Below, piece after piece: positions 47,124-56,490 of a DNA stretch of 64,000 nucleotides. The translations under genes and the position numbers were made by a program. Every line of letters starts with the position of its first letter. Position 1 is the stretch's first letter. Source of the stretch: Mycobacterium colombiense (GTDB lineage: Bacteria > Actinomycetota > Actinomycetes > Mycobacteriales > Mycobacteriaceae); contig NZ_LZSX01000032.1 in assembly GCF_001665835.1 (NCBI RefSeq), positions 124,001-188,000 of the forward strand, in the 5' to 3' direction. The notes below the pieces were generated by a model. The model made no database searches. It was not told where the DNA came from and saw only the letters and a list, made by a program, of their open reading frames with translations.

Positions 47124-48788
47124 ATGACCTCCGTGCACACCCTCCCCGACATCACCGGCACTCCGGCGTGGGACGCCCTGCGCAGGCATCATGAACAAAT
47201 CGGCGACACCCACCTGCGGCAGTTCTTCGACGACGATCCCGATCGCGGCCGCGAACTGACCGTCTCCGTCGGCGACCTCTACATCGATTACAGCAAGCAC
47301 CGCGTCACGCGAGAAACGCTGCGGCTCTTGGTCGATCTGGCCCGCACGGCCAACCTCGAAGAGCGCCGCGACCAGATGTTCGCCGGTGTGCACATCAACA
47401 CCTCGGAGGATCGCGCGGTCCTGCACACCGCGCTGCGACTGCCCCGGGACGCCGAGCTGGTCGTCGACGGCGAAAACGTTGTCCAGGACGTGCACGAGGT
47501 GCTCGACGCCATGGGCGAATTCACCGATCGGTTGCGCAGCGGTGAATGGACGGGGGCCAGCGGGAAACGAATCAGCACGGTGGTCAACATCGGCATCGGT
47601 GGATCGGACCTCGGCCCGGTGATGGTCTATCAGGCGCTGCGTCACTACGCGGATGCGGGGATCTCGGCGCGGTTCGTCTCCAACGTCGACCCGGCGGATT
47701 TGATCGCCACCCTGGCCGACTTAGACCCGGCCACAACACTTTTCATCGTCGCGTCGAAGACGTTCTCGACGCTGGAAACCCTGACCAACGCCACGGCCGC
47801 GCGCCGCTGGATCACCGACGCCCTCGGCGACGCCGCGGTGTCGCAGCATTTCGTCGCCGTCTCCACCAACAAACGTCTGGTCGACGACTTCGGTATCAAC
47901 ACCGACAACATGTTCGGTTTCTGGGATTGGGTCGGCGGCCGCTATTCGGTGGACTCGGCGATCGGCCTGTCGGTGATGGCTGTCATCGGCCGAGAAGCCT
48001 TCGCGGACTTTCTTTCCGGGTTCCACATCGTCGATCGGCATTTCAAAACCGCGCCGTTGGAGTCCAATGCGCCTGTCCTGCTTGGGCTTATCGGCCTGTG
48101 GTACTCCAACTTCATGGGCGCGCAATCGCGCGCCGTGCTGCCGTACTCCAACGACCTGGCGCGCTTTGCGGCCTACCTGCAACAGCTGACCATGGAGTCC
48201 AACGGCAAGTCGACCCGCGCGGACGGCAGCCCGGTCACCACGGACACCGGTGAAATCTTCTGGGGCGAACCGGGAACCAACGGGCAGCACGCGTTCTACC
48301 AGTTGTTGCACCAGGGCACCCGGTTGGTGCCCGCCGACTTCATCGGCTTCAGCCAGCCCATCGACGACCTGCCCACCGCCGAGGGCGACGGCAGCATGCA
48401 CGACTTGTTGATGAGCAACTTCTTCGCCCAGACCCAGGTGCTGGCCTTCGGCAAGACCGCCGAAGAGATCGCCGCCGAAGGCACGCCCGCGGATATCGTG
48501 CCGCACAAGGTGATGCCCGGTAACCGGCCGTCGACCTCGATCCTGGCCAACCGGCTCACCCCCTCCGTCATGGGCCAGCTGATCGCGCTGTACGAGCATC
48601 AGGTCTTCACCGAGGGCGTGATCTGGGGGATCGACTCGTTCGACCAATGGGGTGTGGAGCTGGGCAAAACCCAAGCCAAGGCGCTGCTTCCGGTGATCAC
48701 CGCGGACGGTTCGCCGGCGCCGCAGTCGGACAGCTCCACCGACGCCCTGGTGCGCCGCTATCGCAGCGAACGCGGGCGAACCAGCTGA
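47124..48788 (+). CDS. pgi: Glucose-6-phosphate isomerase
   Basis: 554 aa. PGI fold with [28 protein letters not shown], the active-site [11 protein letters not shown] and the C-terminal signature [10 protein letters not shown]. It interconverts G6P and F6P. It is the Rv0946c counterpart and converges with the SDR gene at 48790 with a 1-bp gap. Confidence 0.97.
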   Translation: MTSVHTLPDITGTPAWDALRRHHEQIGDTHLRQFFDDDPDRGRELTVSVGDLYIDYSKHRVTRETLRLLVDLARTANLEERRDQMFAGVHINTSEDRAVLHTALRLPRDAELVVDGENVVQDVHEVLDAMGEFTDRLRSGEWTGASGKRISTVVNIGIGGSDLGPVMVYQALRHYADAGISARFVSNVDPADLIATLADLDPATTLFIVASKTFSTLETLTNATAARRWITDALGDAAVSQHFVAVSTNKRLVDDFGINTDNMFGFWDWVGGRYSVDSAIGLSVMAVIGREAFADFLSGFHIVDRHFKTAPLESNAPVLLGLIGLWYSNFMGAQSRAVLPYSNDLARFAAYLQQLTMESNGKSTRADGSPVTTDTGEIFWGEPGTNGQHAFYQLLHQGTRLVPADFIGFSQPIDDLPTAEGDGSMHDLLMSNFFAQTQVLAFGKTAEEIAAEGTPADIVPHKVMPGNRPSTSILANRLTPSVMGQLIALYEHQVFTEGVIWGIDSFDQWGVELGKTQAKALLPVITADGSPAPQSDSSTDALVRRYRSERGRTS

Positions 48789-48789
48789 C

Positions 48790-49539
48790 TCAGGCGAACA
48801 TCTTGGTCAGCTGCGGCGGCAGCACCCGCATCAACTGCACCAGCGGGGCCCACGGCCACCACGGCACCACGGCGCGGCCGGGCTCTCGTTCCATCGCGGC
48901 GACGAGCGCGTTGACGCCAGTTTCGTTGTCCACCATCAACATTGTGCTGTTGGACTTAGCCGTCATCTCCGACTCGATGTAGCCGGGCTCGATGACCGAA
49001 ACCTTGACGGGTCCCTTGGCGTATTCGGCGCGCAGCGATTCACCCAGTGAGCTCACCCCGGCCTTGCTCGCCGCATAGGCCGCCTTGACGCCCGGCACGC
49101 CCTTGTTGCCGAGCACCGACGAGATCAGCACCAGGTGGCCCGAACCGTTCTCGTTGAACATCTCCAACGCGGTCTCGGTCTGCACCAGCGCCGAGACCAG
49201 GTTGGTCTCGATGGTGGCCTTGTTGGCCCACAGCTTGCCGGAGCCCAGTTTCGCGCCCTTGCCGATGCCGGCGTTGACGACGATGCGGTCGATGCCGCCC
49301 AGTTCGTCGCTGAGTTCGGCGAACACCTTCGGGACGGCCTCGTGGTCGTTGACATCCAGCGCGGCGACCGCGATCTGAATGTCCGGATACTTCTGCGAGA
49401 GCTCGGCTTTCAGCTCATCGAGCCGGTCGGTGCGACGCGCGCACAGCGCAAGGTCGCGGCCCTTGGCGGCGAAGGCGCGCGCCATGCCGGCGCCCAGGCC
49501 GGAGCTGGCACCGGTGATGAGGATCTTCTGGCGAGTCAT
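48790..49539 (-). CDS. Short-chain dehydrogenase/reductase (Rv0945-like)
   Basis: 249 aa SDR. TGASSGLG for cofactor near residue 9, NAGIGKGAK in place of NNAG, catalytic Tyr-x3-Lys in YAASKAG. The C-terminal hydrophobic stretch (VPWWPWAPLVQLMRVLPP) suggests membrane association. The ATG at 49539 fixes the conserved MTRQKILITGASSGLG; the frame extends upstream over the fpg gene. Substrate unknown. Confidence 0.88.
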   Translation of the reverse strand: MTRQKILITGASSGLGAGMARAFAAKGRDLALCARRTDRLDELKAELSQKYPDIQIAVAALDVNDHEAVPKVFAELSDELGGIDRIVVNAGIGKGAKLGSGKLWANKATIETNLVSALVQTETALEMFNENGSGHLVLISSVLGNKGVPGVKAAYAASKAGVSSLGESLRAEYAKGPVKVSVIEPGYIESEMTAKSNSTMLMVDNETGVNALVAAMEREPGRAVVPWWPWAPLVQLMRVLPPQLTKMFA

Positions 49540-49580
49540 CGGGGCAGCATATCGACAGGTGTCAAGTCTCGGTCCGGCGA

Positions 49581-50444
49581 CTACTTCAGCAAACGCGACA
49601 TGCGCCGGTCGGCCAGGATCTTGCCGCCGGTCTGACACGTCGGGCAGTACTGGAAAGACTTGTCCGCGAACGACACTTCGCGCACGGTGTCTCCGCATAC
49701 CGGGCAGGGCAGCCCGGTGCGGGCGTGCACCCGCAATCCGGAGCGCTTCTCGCCCTTGAGCGTGGCCGCCCCCTGCCCGACGGACCGGCTCACCGCGTCG
49801 TTGAGCACCGAGATCATCGCGTCGTGCAGCGCGGCGAGCTGCGCGTCGGACAGCTTGCCGGCGGTGGCGAACGGCGAAATGCGTGCGACGTGCAGGATCT
49901 CGTCGCTGTAGGCGTTGCCGATCCCGGCGATCACCTTCTGGTCGGTGATGACCGTCTTGATCCGGCCGGTGTTGCCGGCCAACAGATTGCCCAGCGCGTC
50001 GAGGTCCAGGTCCAGCGCGTCCGGGCCGAGCGCGGCGATCCCGGGGACCTGGACCGGGTCGTCGACCAGCCACACCGCCAGCCGCTTCTGGGTGCCGGCC
50101 TCGGTGAGGTCGAAGCCCGGCGCCTCACCGGGTGTGCCCAGGTGCACCCGCAGGGCGATCGGGCCCTTGCCGGGCCGCAGCGGCGCCGCGGCCAGCCTGT
50201 CGGACCAGCGCAACCAGCCCGCACGCGACAGATGGGCGATCAGGAAGAGATTGTCGGTGCGCAGCCCCAGGTACTTGCCCCACCGCTCGGCCCCGACGAC
50301 GGCCTGGCCGTGCAGCGCGCTGATCGGCGGGTCGAAGGTCTTCAGCACGGACAGGGCGGCGATGTCGACCCGCCCGATCGTCAGGCCGACGGCGTGGCGC
50401 CGTAGATGGTCGACCAGAGCTTCGATCTCGGGTAGTTCGGGCAC
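49581..50444 (-). CDS. fpg2: Full-length Fpg/Nei-family DNA glycosylase (Fpg2)
   Basis: 287 aa. MPELPEIE supplies the catalytic N-terminal Pro and Glu, the H2TH region includes KVIAGIGNAYSDEILH, and a C-terminal zinc finger has C247, C250, C267 and C270. All key features for removing oxidised bases look intact. The M. tuberculosis counterpart Rv0944 is, as I recall, a truncated 158-aa remnant, so this is the complete version. It lies between an SDR gene and cobF, all on the minus strand. Confidence 0.93.
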   Translation of the reverse strand: MPELPEIEALVDHLRRHAVGLTIGRVDIAALSVLKTFDPPISALHGQAVVGAERWGKYLGLRTDNLFLIAHLSRAGWLRWSDRLAAAPLRPGKGPIALRVHLGTPGEAPGFDLTEAGTQKRLAVWLVDDPVQVPGIAALGPDALDLDLDALGNLLAGNTGRIKTVITDQKVIAGIGNAYSDEILHVARISPFATAGKLSDAQLAALHDAMISVLNDAVSRSVGQGAATLKGEKRSGLRVHARTGLPCPVCGDTVREVSFADKSFQYCPTCQTGGKILADRRMSRLLK

Positions 50445-50448
50445 GGTT

Positions 50449-51195
50449 TCAGTGTGCCGGTCGCAGCAAATAGGTGTCCATGATCCAGCCGTGCCGGGCG
50501 CGGGCTTCGGCTCGCAGCGAAACGATGCGGGGACCCACCTCGCCGACCGTGCCCGCGATGAGCAGTTCGTCGTCGGTCCCCAGGTAGGCGCCCCACCAGA
50601 TTCGCGTGTCGGGCGGGCAGACCTGGAACGAGCAGTCGGCGTCGAGCATCACGACGGCGGATCCCGCGTTCGGTCCGTGGGTGCGCAGCTGCCGCCCGGT
50701 GGTGATCAGAACGGGTTCGCCGACCTCGTTGAGGGGGATGCGGTGCCGGGCGGTCAGCGCCTGCACGGCGGTGATGCCCGGGATGACGTCGAACGTGAAG
50801 GCGACCCGTTCGGCCACCGCGTCGAGGATGCGCAGGGTGCTGTCGTAGAGCGACGGGTCGCCCCAGGCCAAGAACCCGCCGACGCCGTGCGGACCCAGCT
50901 CGGCGGAGATGGCGTCGGCCCAGATCTGCGCGCGGGCGGCGTGCCAATCGGCAACCGCGTCCCGATAACCGGCGTCGTCGGCCCGCTTGGGGTCGGGCAG
51001 CTCGACGAAGCGGTAGCCCGGCTCACGGATGAAACGGCCGCAGATCTCGCGTCGCAGCGCCACCAGGTCGCTCTTCTGCTCGCCCTTGTCCATCGCGAAG
51101 AACACCTGGGTGTCGTTGAGCGCCTCGATCGCCTGCACGGTCACGTAGGCGGGGTCGCCGGCCCCGATGCCGATGACGTGAATGTGCCGGCCCAC
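50449..51195 (-). CDS. cobF: Precorrin-6A synthase (deacetylating)
   Basis: 248 aa SAM-dependent methyltransferase of the cobalamin tetrapyrrole class. N-terminal HVIGIGAGDPAYVTVQAIEALN and GFLAWGDPSLYDSTLRI, GITAVQALTARHRIPL and RARHGWIMDTYLL at the C-terminus fit CobF. It methylates C1 and removes acetate from precorrin-5 in aerobic B12 synthesis. The GTG at 51195 has AGGAGG upstream; the frame extends to 51300 without homology. Absent from M. tuberculosis, as I recall. Confidence 0.9.
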   Translation of the reverse strand: MGRHIHVIGIGAGDPAYVTVQAIEALNDTQVFFAMDKGEQKSDLVALRREICGRFIREPGYRFVELPDPKRADDAGYRDAVADWHAARAQIWADAISAELGPHGVGGFLAWGDPSLYDSTLRILDAVAERVAFTFDVIPGITAVQALTARHRIPLNEVGEPVLITTGRQLRTHGPNAGSAVVMLDADCSFQVCPPDTRIWWGAYLGTDDELLIAGTVGEVGPRIVSLRAEARARHGWIMDTYLLRPAH

Positions 51196-51269
51196 TACGC
51201 CCGCCTCCTGATGCTCGTTGCCCGTCAGATTGCCGAATCGCAACCTCCAGTATCTAGCCGGGACCGCAA

Positions 51270-51289
51270 GTACCCAGTACCATGGGTAC
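51270..51289. promoter_or_regulatory. Perfect inverted repeat between cobF and the AurF-like gene
   Basis: GTACCCA, six bases, TGGGTAC: 7-bp perfect arms, ending 31 bp before the ATG at 51321 and 75 bp from the cobF GTG. Placement in a divergent promoter suggests a dimeric repressor site. Confidence 0.5.
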
Positions 51290-51320
51290 CGTCTGAACAC
51301 CGAACGGAGGGACGCCAGCG

Positions 51321-52226
51321 ATGACTACTCCGGTGAAGCCAGGCGGACCGAGTCGTGAAGACTTCTCGGACCGATTGCTGAAGGGCTCGGTCAAAAAGTC
51401 CTACGAACCCGTCGTCGACATCGACTGGGACGCCCCGCTGGACCCGGACAAGTTCTATCTGCCGCCGCGGCTGGTGTCGCTCTACGGCACGCCGATGTGG
51501 GACGAGATGACCCGCGAGCAACAGATCGAGCTGTCCCGGCAGGAATTGGTCAACACGCTGTCGGCCGGAATCTGGTTCGAGAACATGCTCAACCAGGCGC
51601 TGCTGCGCACGATCCTGCACGAGGACCCGACCAGCCGGTCGACCCATTACAAGCTGACCGAACTGGGCGACGAGACCCGCCACATGGTGATGTTCGGCAA
51701 GGCGATCGAACGCATCGGCGCCAAACCGGTGCGCCCCAAACTGTTTCACCGGATGATCATCAACTGCCTGCCGCTGGCGTTTCAGCGCGGCTCGATGCTC
51801 TGGGTGGCTGCCCTGATCGGTGAGGAAATCTTCGACTCGCTGCAGCGGCAGATGATGGACGACCCCGAGCTGCAACCAATCATCCAGCGGCTCATGCGGA
51901 TTCACGTCACGGAAGAGGCGCGCCACATCCAGTTCGCGCGCGACGGTGCCCGCAAGCGCGTCGTCGAGATGCCCCGGTTCAACCGCTGGTTCATGGCCAA
52001 CATCAACGGGCTGGGCGGCTACTTCTTCAACTACCTGTTCAGCAATCCCGTCCCGTATGCGCGAGCGGGTCTCGACCCCAAGCGGGCCCGCAAGGTCGCG
52101 CGCACCAGTCCGCATCGTCGCGACGTACAGGTTGCCGGATTCGCGCCACTGGCGGCGTTTTTGACCGAGGTCGGCCTGATGGGCTCGATCGCGCGCCGCG
52201 GCTGGAAGCGCAGCAGGTTTCTGTGA
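51321..52226 (+). CDS. AurF/ferritin-like diiron oxygenase
   Basis: 301 aa. Helical ferritin-like fold with two Glu/His sets: ELGDETRHMVMFGKAIE (ExxRH) and IHVTEEARHIQFAR (EExRHI), plus an earlier Glu in WFENMLNQALL. Such sets bind two irons in AurF-type N-oxygenases and related hydroxylases. The ATG has GGAGG eleven bases upstream. It overlaps the next gene by GTGA, so the two work together. The substrate is unknown. Confidence 0.85.
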   Translation: MTTPVKPGGPSREDFSDRLLKGSVKKSYEPVVDIDWDAPLDPDKFYLPPRLVSLYGTPMWDEMTREQQIELSRQELVNTLSAGIWFENMLNQALLRTILHEDPTSRSTHYKLTELGDETRHMVMFGKAIERIGAKPVRPKLFHRMIINCLPLAFQRGSMLWVAALIGEEIFDSLQRQMMDDPELQPIIQRLMRIHVTEEARHIQFARDGARKRVVEMPRFNRWFMANINGLGGYFFNYLFSNPVPYARAGLDPKRARKVARTSPHRRDVQVAGFAPLAAFLTEVGLMGSIARRGWKRSRFL

Positions 52227-53458
52227 CGCAGCCGCGGGACCGCGCCGAGCGCCGCTGCCACATCGCCGTCGTCGGGGCGGGCGCCTGCGGCCGGAGCGCC
52301 CAAAGCGCCTTGCTGGCAGCCGGTTTCACCGACCTGGTGATGCTCGAGCGGCCCACCCCGGACGCGCGCTTTGACGACGGCTCCGATACCTGGCTGTTGA
52401 CCACGGCGGAGGGCGACCAAATCAAGGCCGATGTCGTCGTCGCCACCGACCCTCCGGCGCAGCGGCCCTGGCTGCCCCGCGTCCCCGGACGCGACGAGTT
52501 CGGCGGAGCGGCGTTTCACGCCGCGGCGTGGGATCCCGGATTCGATCCGTCCGACAAGCAGATCGCGGTAATAGGCACCGACGCCGCCGCCGCCCACCAC
52601 CTCGGGCGGCTGGCCCAAGCGGCGGCGTCGGTTACCGTGTTCGCCCACGCACCGCGCCGCGTCGTGCCCGACATCCCGGTGTGGTCCACCCGCGCCACAC
52701 GCTGGCTGCGCCGCCGCACACCGGCCTCGCGATCCCGGGTCGCCATCGCCGGGTCCGCGATCGAGGCGATCACCGCATCGGGCGTGCGCACAGCCGACGG
52801 CGCCGTCCACCGCGTCGACGCCATCATCTACGGCACCGGCTACTTCATCCCCGAGGACGCCGCCGACCAGACCCTGGTCGGCTCGGCCGGGCTGACCATC
52901 CGGCAGGCCTGGCACGACGGCATGGAGCCGTTCTGCGGGGTGGCGATTCGCGGGTTCCCCAATTACTTCTTCGTCGCCGGTCCCGATCCGGATGCGCAGG
53001 CGCGCTACGTCGCCGAATGCCTGAAAGCCATGGGGCGCACGGCCAGTGGCCGCATCGAAGTACGCGCCAGCAGCCAGCGGGTGTTCAACGAGCGCGCCCA
53101 GTTGCGACCGGCTGAGCCGCCCTCGGTGGCGTCCGCCTTCGACCTCTCGGCCAGTGCGCCCGCCGGTGAAGACACGTACGACGGCGCCGCCACGCTGGAG
53201 ATCGCCGGCGCCCACCACCCGGTACGGGTCCGGCTGACCGGTCACCTGGACCCGATCGACGGCCGCTACCACTGGCAGGGAACGGTGTTCGGTTCTCCGT
53301 CGGGGCCCTTGGCCGGCGACATCCTCAAGCAATCACGGACCGGCACGCTGACGGTCGGGGAGCGCAGCGCGCCGGCGCGCATCGTCGAACAGACACCGTG
53401 GGGGACGCACTCGGTCGCCGGAGTGGGCGCTCCCCCCTACGCGCTGAGCAACCATTGA
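52223..53458 (+). CDS. Flavin-containing (BVMO-like) monooxygenase with DUF4873-like C-terminus, internally short
   Basis: 411 aa. N-terminal FAD motif IAVVGAGACGRS and the Baeyer-Villiger-like signature FGGAAFHAAAWDP, then the second dinucleotide site IAVIGTDAAA and a C-terminal extension (YDGAATLEIAG, VRVRLTGHLDPIDGRYHW). About 90 residues expected after the first strand (the GGTW region of BVMOs) are missing: LERPTPD runs straight into a later part. It may be active with a changed pocket or act as a reductase partner of the AurF-like protein. Rv0943c relative. Confidence 0.75.
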   Translation: MTQPRDRAERRCHIAVVGAGACGRSAQSALLAAGFTDLVMLERPTPDARFDDGSDTWLLTTAEGDQIKADVVVATDPPAQRPWLPRVPGRDEFGGAAFHAAAWDPGFDPSDKQIAVIGTDAAAAHHLGRLAQAAASVTVFAHAPRRVVPDIPVWSTRATRWLRRRTPASRSRVAIAGSAIEAITASGVRTADGAVHRVDAIIYGTGYFIPEDAADQTLVGSAGLTIRQAWHDGMEPFCGVAIRGFPNYFFVAGPDPDAQARYVAECLKAMGRTASGRIEVRASSQRVFNERAQLRPAEPPSVASAFDLSASAPAGEDTYDGAATLEIAGAHHPVRVRLTGHLDPIDGRYHWQGTVFGSPSGPLAGDILKQSRTGTLTVGERSAPARIVEQTPWGTHSVAGVGAPPYALSNH

Positions 53459-53855
53459 GCCGATAAGTGCACCGCCGCGTCGGCTGACGCGCGGCGTGAT
53501 GATTGATGCCTTTTGCGCTGGTTAACCATCTGTTTTTCCGGGCATACCGAAAAGTTTGGCGGTGGTCACCGCGTGGTAACCCCGGGGGAAGCGCTTGCTG
53601 GGCATTTGACTCCATAGCGCGTCGGGGCGGATTGGTCGACTCCCCGACGGGTGTGGGAGGGGGGCGCATGGTGCTTTCGTTGCGGGCTTGCGGCATGGAC
53701 TTACCGGGATCCCAATCGCAGCCTGGGGTTTCCGGCTGTATCGAGGCCGCTGGTTCGCGAAGTACACTTTTGCCGCGGAGAGCGGATACTCAAGCAGTCG
53801 GCCCGGCATGATGCGAGGAGCGGGAAATGGAACCGGACGCCAGGACCGAGCTGGG
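53459..53855. other. Intergenic region before the STAS/ATPase gene
   Basis: 397 bp. It contains GGTTAACC at about 53520 and an AT-richer stretch (CTGTTTTTCCGGGCATACC) that may be promoter, but no clear sigma-factor match. Nothing else recognised; an earlier start of the downstream gene (ATG 53808) remains possible. Confidence 0.4.
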
Positions 53856-54599
53856 ATGAGCCCGGTGGCCATTGGGATGCGGACCGATGACTCGGTTGCC
53901 GTTCTGACCGTCGACGGCGAGCTTGATGCCGCCCAATCCAGCGCACTTCGCGAACGCATCCTCAAAGCCACGCTGGACGATGCTGCCGCCGTGATCGTCA
54001 ACGTCTCCGGCCTCAAGGTGCACACCGAATCGGCATGGGCGACCTTCATGGGCGCGTACTGGCAGGTCGGCAGCGCCCCCCACATTCCGATCGTGCTGGT
54101 CTGCACCAACCGGGCGGCCCGCGATGCGATCACCAATAGCGGTGTCACCCACGTCATGCCGGTCTATGCGAGCGAGAAAGCCGCGCTGAAGGCGATCGGC
54201 CAGAACAGCCGCCGCCCGGTGCGGCGCGCCGATGTGCAGCTGCCCGCGGACCTGACCAGCCTCCGCGAGTCACGGCGGCTGGTCCGCGAATGGCTCACCA
54301 CCTGGTCGCAGTCCAAGCTCATTCCGGTGGCGCTGGTGGTGGTCAACGTGTTCGTGGAGAACGTGCTGGAACACACCGCCAGCGTTCCGGGGGTGCGCAT
54401 CGAAGCGCAGGGCACCACGGCGACCATCGCGGTGTCGGATGCGAGCAACACACCCGCGGTGCGACTGCCGTCGCCGAAGAAGGGTATCGACGTGTCCGGG
54501 CTGGCGATCGTCGACGCGCTGTCCCGAGCGTGGGGCAGCACGCCCACCTCGTCCGGGAAGACGGTGTGGGCGGTCATCGGCCCCGAGAACCAGCTCTAG
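53856..54599 (+). CDS. STAS domain fused to a histidine-kinase-like ATPase domain
   Basis: About 247 aa. N-terminal STAS domain (VAVLTVDGELDAAQSSALRE, AVIVNVSGLKVHTESAW), as in anti-anti-sigma factors, then a HATPase_c domain with N-box VVVNVFVENVLEHT, as in RsbW/SpoIIAB anti-sigma kinases. The STAS usual Asp before the phospho-Ser loop is Asn (VNVSGL). One protein therefore holds both roles. It is the Rv0941c counterpart. The ATG at 53856 has a moderate AGGACCGAG; ATG 53808 is possible. Confidence 0.75.
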   Translation: MSPVAIGMRTDDSVAVLTVDGELDAAQSSALRERILKATLDDAAAVIVNVSGLKVHTESAWATFMGAYWQVGSAPHIPIVLVCTNRAARDAITNSGVTHVMPVYASEKAALKAIGQNSRRPVRRADVQLPADLTSLRESRRLVREWLTTWSQSKLIPVALVVVNVFVENVLEHTASVPGVRIEAQGTTATIAVSDASNTPAVRLPSPKKGIDVSGLAIVDALSRAWGSTPTSSGKTVWAVIGPENQL

Positions 54600-54663
54600 C
54601 CCAAACCCTGTTCTAGTCGGAGGCCGGGGCGCCGCCGCGCCGATCTGCCGGTTGTGCTGAAAC

Positions 54664-54677
54664 TAGAACACGTTCTA
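54664..54677. promoter_or_regulatory. KstR-consensus site upstream of second F420 oxidoreductase
   Basis: TAGAACACGTTCTA, identical to the site at 37305-37318 and matching TNNAACNNGTTNNA. It ends 36 bp before the GTG at 54714. Confidence 0.7.
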
Positions 54678-54713
54678 GTGTCGACTGACGACCCCTTCAG
54701 GAAGGCAGATGAC

Positions 54714-55580
54714 GTGCGGTTTACCTACGCAGAGGCGATGACGGACTTTAGGTACTACATCCCGCTGGCCAAGGCAGCCGAGGCGGCCGGCTACGACGCC
54801 ATGACGATCGCCGACAGCATCGCCTACCCCTTCGAATCCGACTCGAAGTACCCCTACACCCCGGACGGCAACCGCGAATTCCTGGACGGCAAGGAGTTCA
54901 TCGAAACCTTCGTGCTCACTTCGGCATTGGGCGCGGTGACCACGAAGCTGCGGTTCAACTTCTTCGTGCTCAAGCTGCCCATCCGGCCACCGGCGTTGGT
55001 GGCCAAGCAGATCGGGTCGCTGGCCGCGATGACCGACAACCGGGTGGGCTTCGGCGTCGGCACCAGCCCGTGGCCCGAGGACTACGAGTTGTTGGGTGTC
55101 CCGTTCGCAAGGCGCGGCAAGCGGATGGACGAATGTATCGAGATCATCCAGGGCCTCACCACCGGCGACTACTTCGAATTCCACGGCGAGTTCTACGACA
55201 TCCCGAAGACCAAGATGACCCCGGCCCCCACCAAGCCCGTCCCGATTCTGATCGGCGGCCACGCCGACGCGGCGCTGCGGCGCGCGGCGCGCCTGGACGG
55301 CTGGATGCACGGCGGCGGCGACCCCGAGGAACTCGACCACCTGCTGGCCAAGCTCAAGAAGTTCCGCGAAGAAGCCGGCAAGAGCGGGCCGTTCGAGATC
55401 CACGTGATCTCGGCCGACGCCTACACCGCGGACGGCATCAAACGGCTCGAGGACAAGGGCGTCACCGACGTCATCGTCGGCTTCCGCATCCCCTACATCA
55501 AGGGCAAGGACACCGAGCCGCTGGACAGCAAGATCCGCAACCTGGAGATGTTCGCCGAGAACGTGATCGCGAAGCTTTAG
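54714..55580 (+). CDS. LLM-class F420-dependent oxidoreductase (Rv0940c-like)
   Basis: 288 aa, luciferase-like. [28 protein letters not shown] at the N-terminus, [38 protein letters not shown] and [23 protein letters not shown] downstream. The GTG at 54714 has GGAAGG eight bases upstream and leaves the KstR site outside the coding sequence; the frame opens at 54654 across the site. Probably sterol-regulated. Confidence 0.87.
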   Translation: MRFTYAEAMTDFRYYIPLAKAAEAAGYDAMTIADSIAYPFESDSKYPYTPDGNREFLDGKEFIETFVLTSALGAVTTKLRFNFFVLKLPIRPPALVAKQIGSLAAMTDNRVGFGVGTSPWPEDYELLGVPFARRGKRMDECIEIIQGLTTGDYFEFHGEFYDIPKTKMTPAPTKPVPILIGGHADAALRRAARLDGWMHGGGDPEELDHLLAKLKKFREEAGKSGPFEIHVISADAYTADGIKRLEDKGVTDVIVGFRIPYIKGKDTEPLDSKIRNLEMFAENVIAKL

Positions 55581-55600
55581 CGGCGGTCGCAAGCGCGGCG
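55578..55600. repeat. Partial copy of the dispersed repeat
   Basis: TAGCGGCGGTCGCAAGCGCGGCG, beginning at the TAG stop of the F420 oxidoreductase. It matches the first part of the element at 17331 with one difference and is then lost. Confidence 0.45.
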
Positions 55601-55608
55601 GTAAAGCG

Positions 55609-56415
55609 TTACAGCACATCCCATTTCGGAGCACGCTTTTCCCGGTGCGCCATCGCGGCCTCGACCGGGTTGTTCGTGAAGCCGCTGAGGATCTGGGTAC
55701 GGTTCTCGATCTCTATGGCATGGCGCAGGCTGGGCGCGTCCAGCGCGGCGTTGAGGCCAATCTTGGTCTGCCACACGCCGTATGCGTTGTTCTCGGCGAT
55801 CGAGCGGGCCAGCTTGAGCGCGGCCGGCATCAGCTCATCGGGGGCGACGACCTCGTGCACCAGCTTGATGCGATAGGCCTCGGCCGCGTCGATGATGCGA
55901 CCGGTGAGCATGAGTTCGCGGGCCACCCCGGCGCCGACGATCTTGGGCAGCAGGTAGCTGGTGCCCATGTCCATCGACGAGAACCCCGCCTTGATGAACA
56001 CCGAACCGAACCGCGCCTGCTCGGAGGCGACCCGGATATCGCAGACCAACGAGAACGCCAGCCCACCCCCGACGGCAACACCGTTCACCGCGCCGATCAC
56101 CGGAATGTCCATCTCGTAGATCCGGGTGTACAGGGTGGCCAGCCGGACCTGGGCGTCGTAGTTGACCTTGAACGCCGGGGTGGTCGGCTTGTTCTGCGTC
56201 CAGGGCCGGCCGGTGCCGCTCAGGTCGGCGCCGGCGCAGAATCCGCGTCCGGCACCGGTCAGGATCGCCACCCGGTACTCACCGTTGTCCAGCACGTCCA
56301 GGGCCTCGTGGACGCCGTCGATCAACGACCCATCGATGGCGTTGAGGCGCTCCGGCCGGTTCAGGGTGATGCACGCGATGTTGTCTTCGAGACGTTCCAG
56401 TGTCACTGCAGCCAT
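55609..56415 (-). CDS. Enoyl-CoA hydratase/isomerase family protein
   Basis: 268 aa crotonase. Oxyanion-hole blocks [14 protein letters not shown] and [19 protein letters not shown], then [29 protein letters not shown]-terminal [19 protein letters not shown] with the typical terminal basic stretch. The ATG at 56415 is fixed by [28 protein letters not shown]. Divergent from the methyltransferase at 56491. The step is likely in lipid or sterol breakdown. Confidence 0.87.
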   Translation of the reverse strand: MAAVTLERLEDNIACITLNRPERLNAIDGSLIDGVHEALDVLDNGEYRVAILTGAGRGFCAGADLSGTGRPWTQNKPTTPAFKVNYDAQVRLATLYTRIYEMDIPVIGAVNGVAVGGGLAFSLVCDIRVASEQARFGSVFIKAGFSSMDMGTSYLLPKIVGAGVARELMLTGRIIDAAEAYRIKLVHEVVAPDELMPAALKLARSIAENNAYGVWQTKIGLNAALDAPSLRHAIEIENRTQILSGFTNNPVEAAMAHREKRAPKWDVL

Positions 56416-56490
56416 AGGGGAACCGTAAGCGACGTCGCTCTTTACCGAGGAGGCATACCGTGGTTTTGCCACCACATCGAAGGAGCAGCC

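Noticed and set aside
49581..50444. Pseudogene call for fpg2 by analogy with M. tuberculosis Rv0944
   Set aside because: Here the N-terminal catalytic Pro/Glu and the zinc finger are all present in one open frame.
53555..53585. SigF-type promoter (GTTT-N17-GGTAAC) before the STAS/ATPase gene
   Set aside because: The -10 part does not match GGGTAT well enough to support it.
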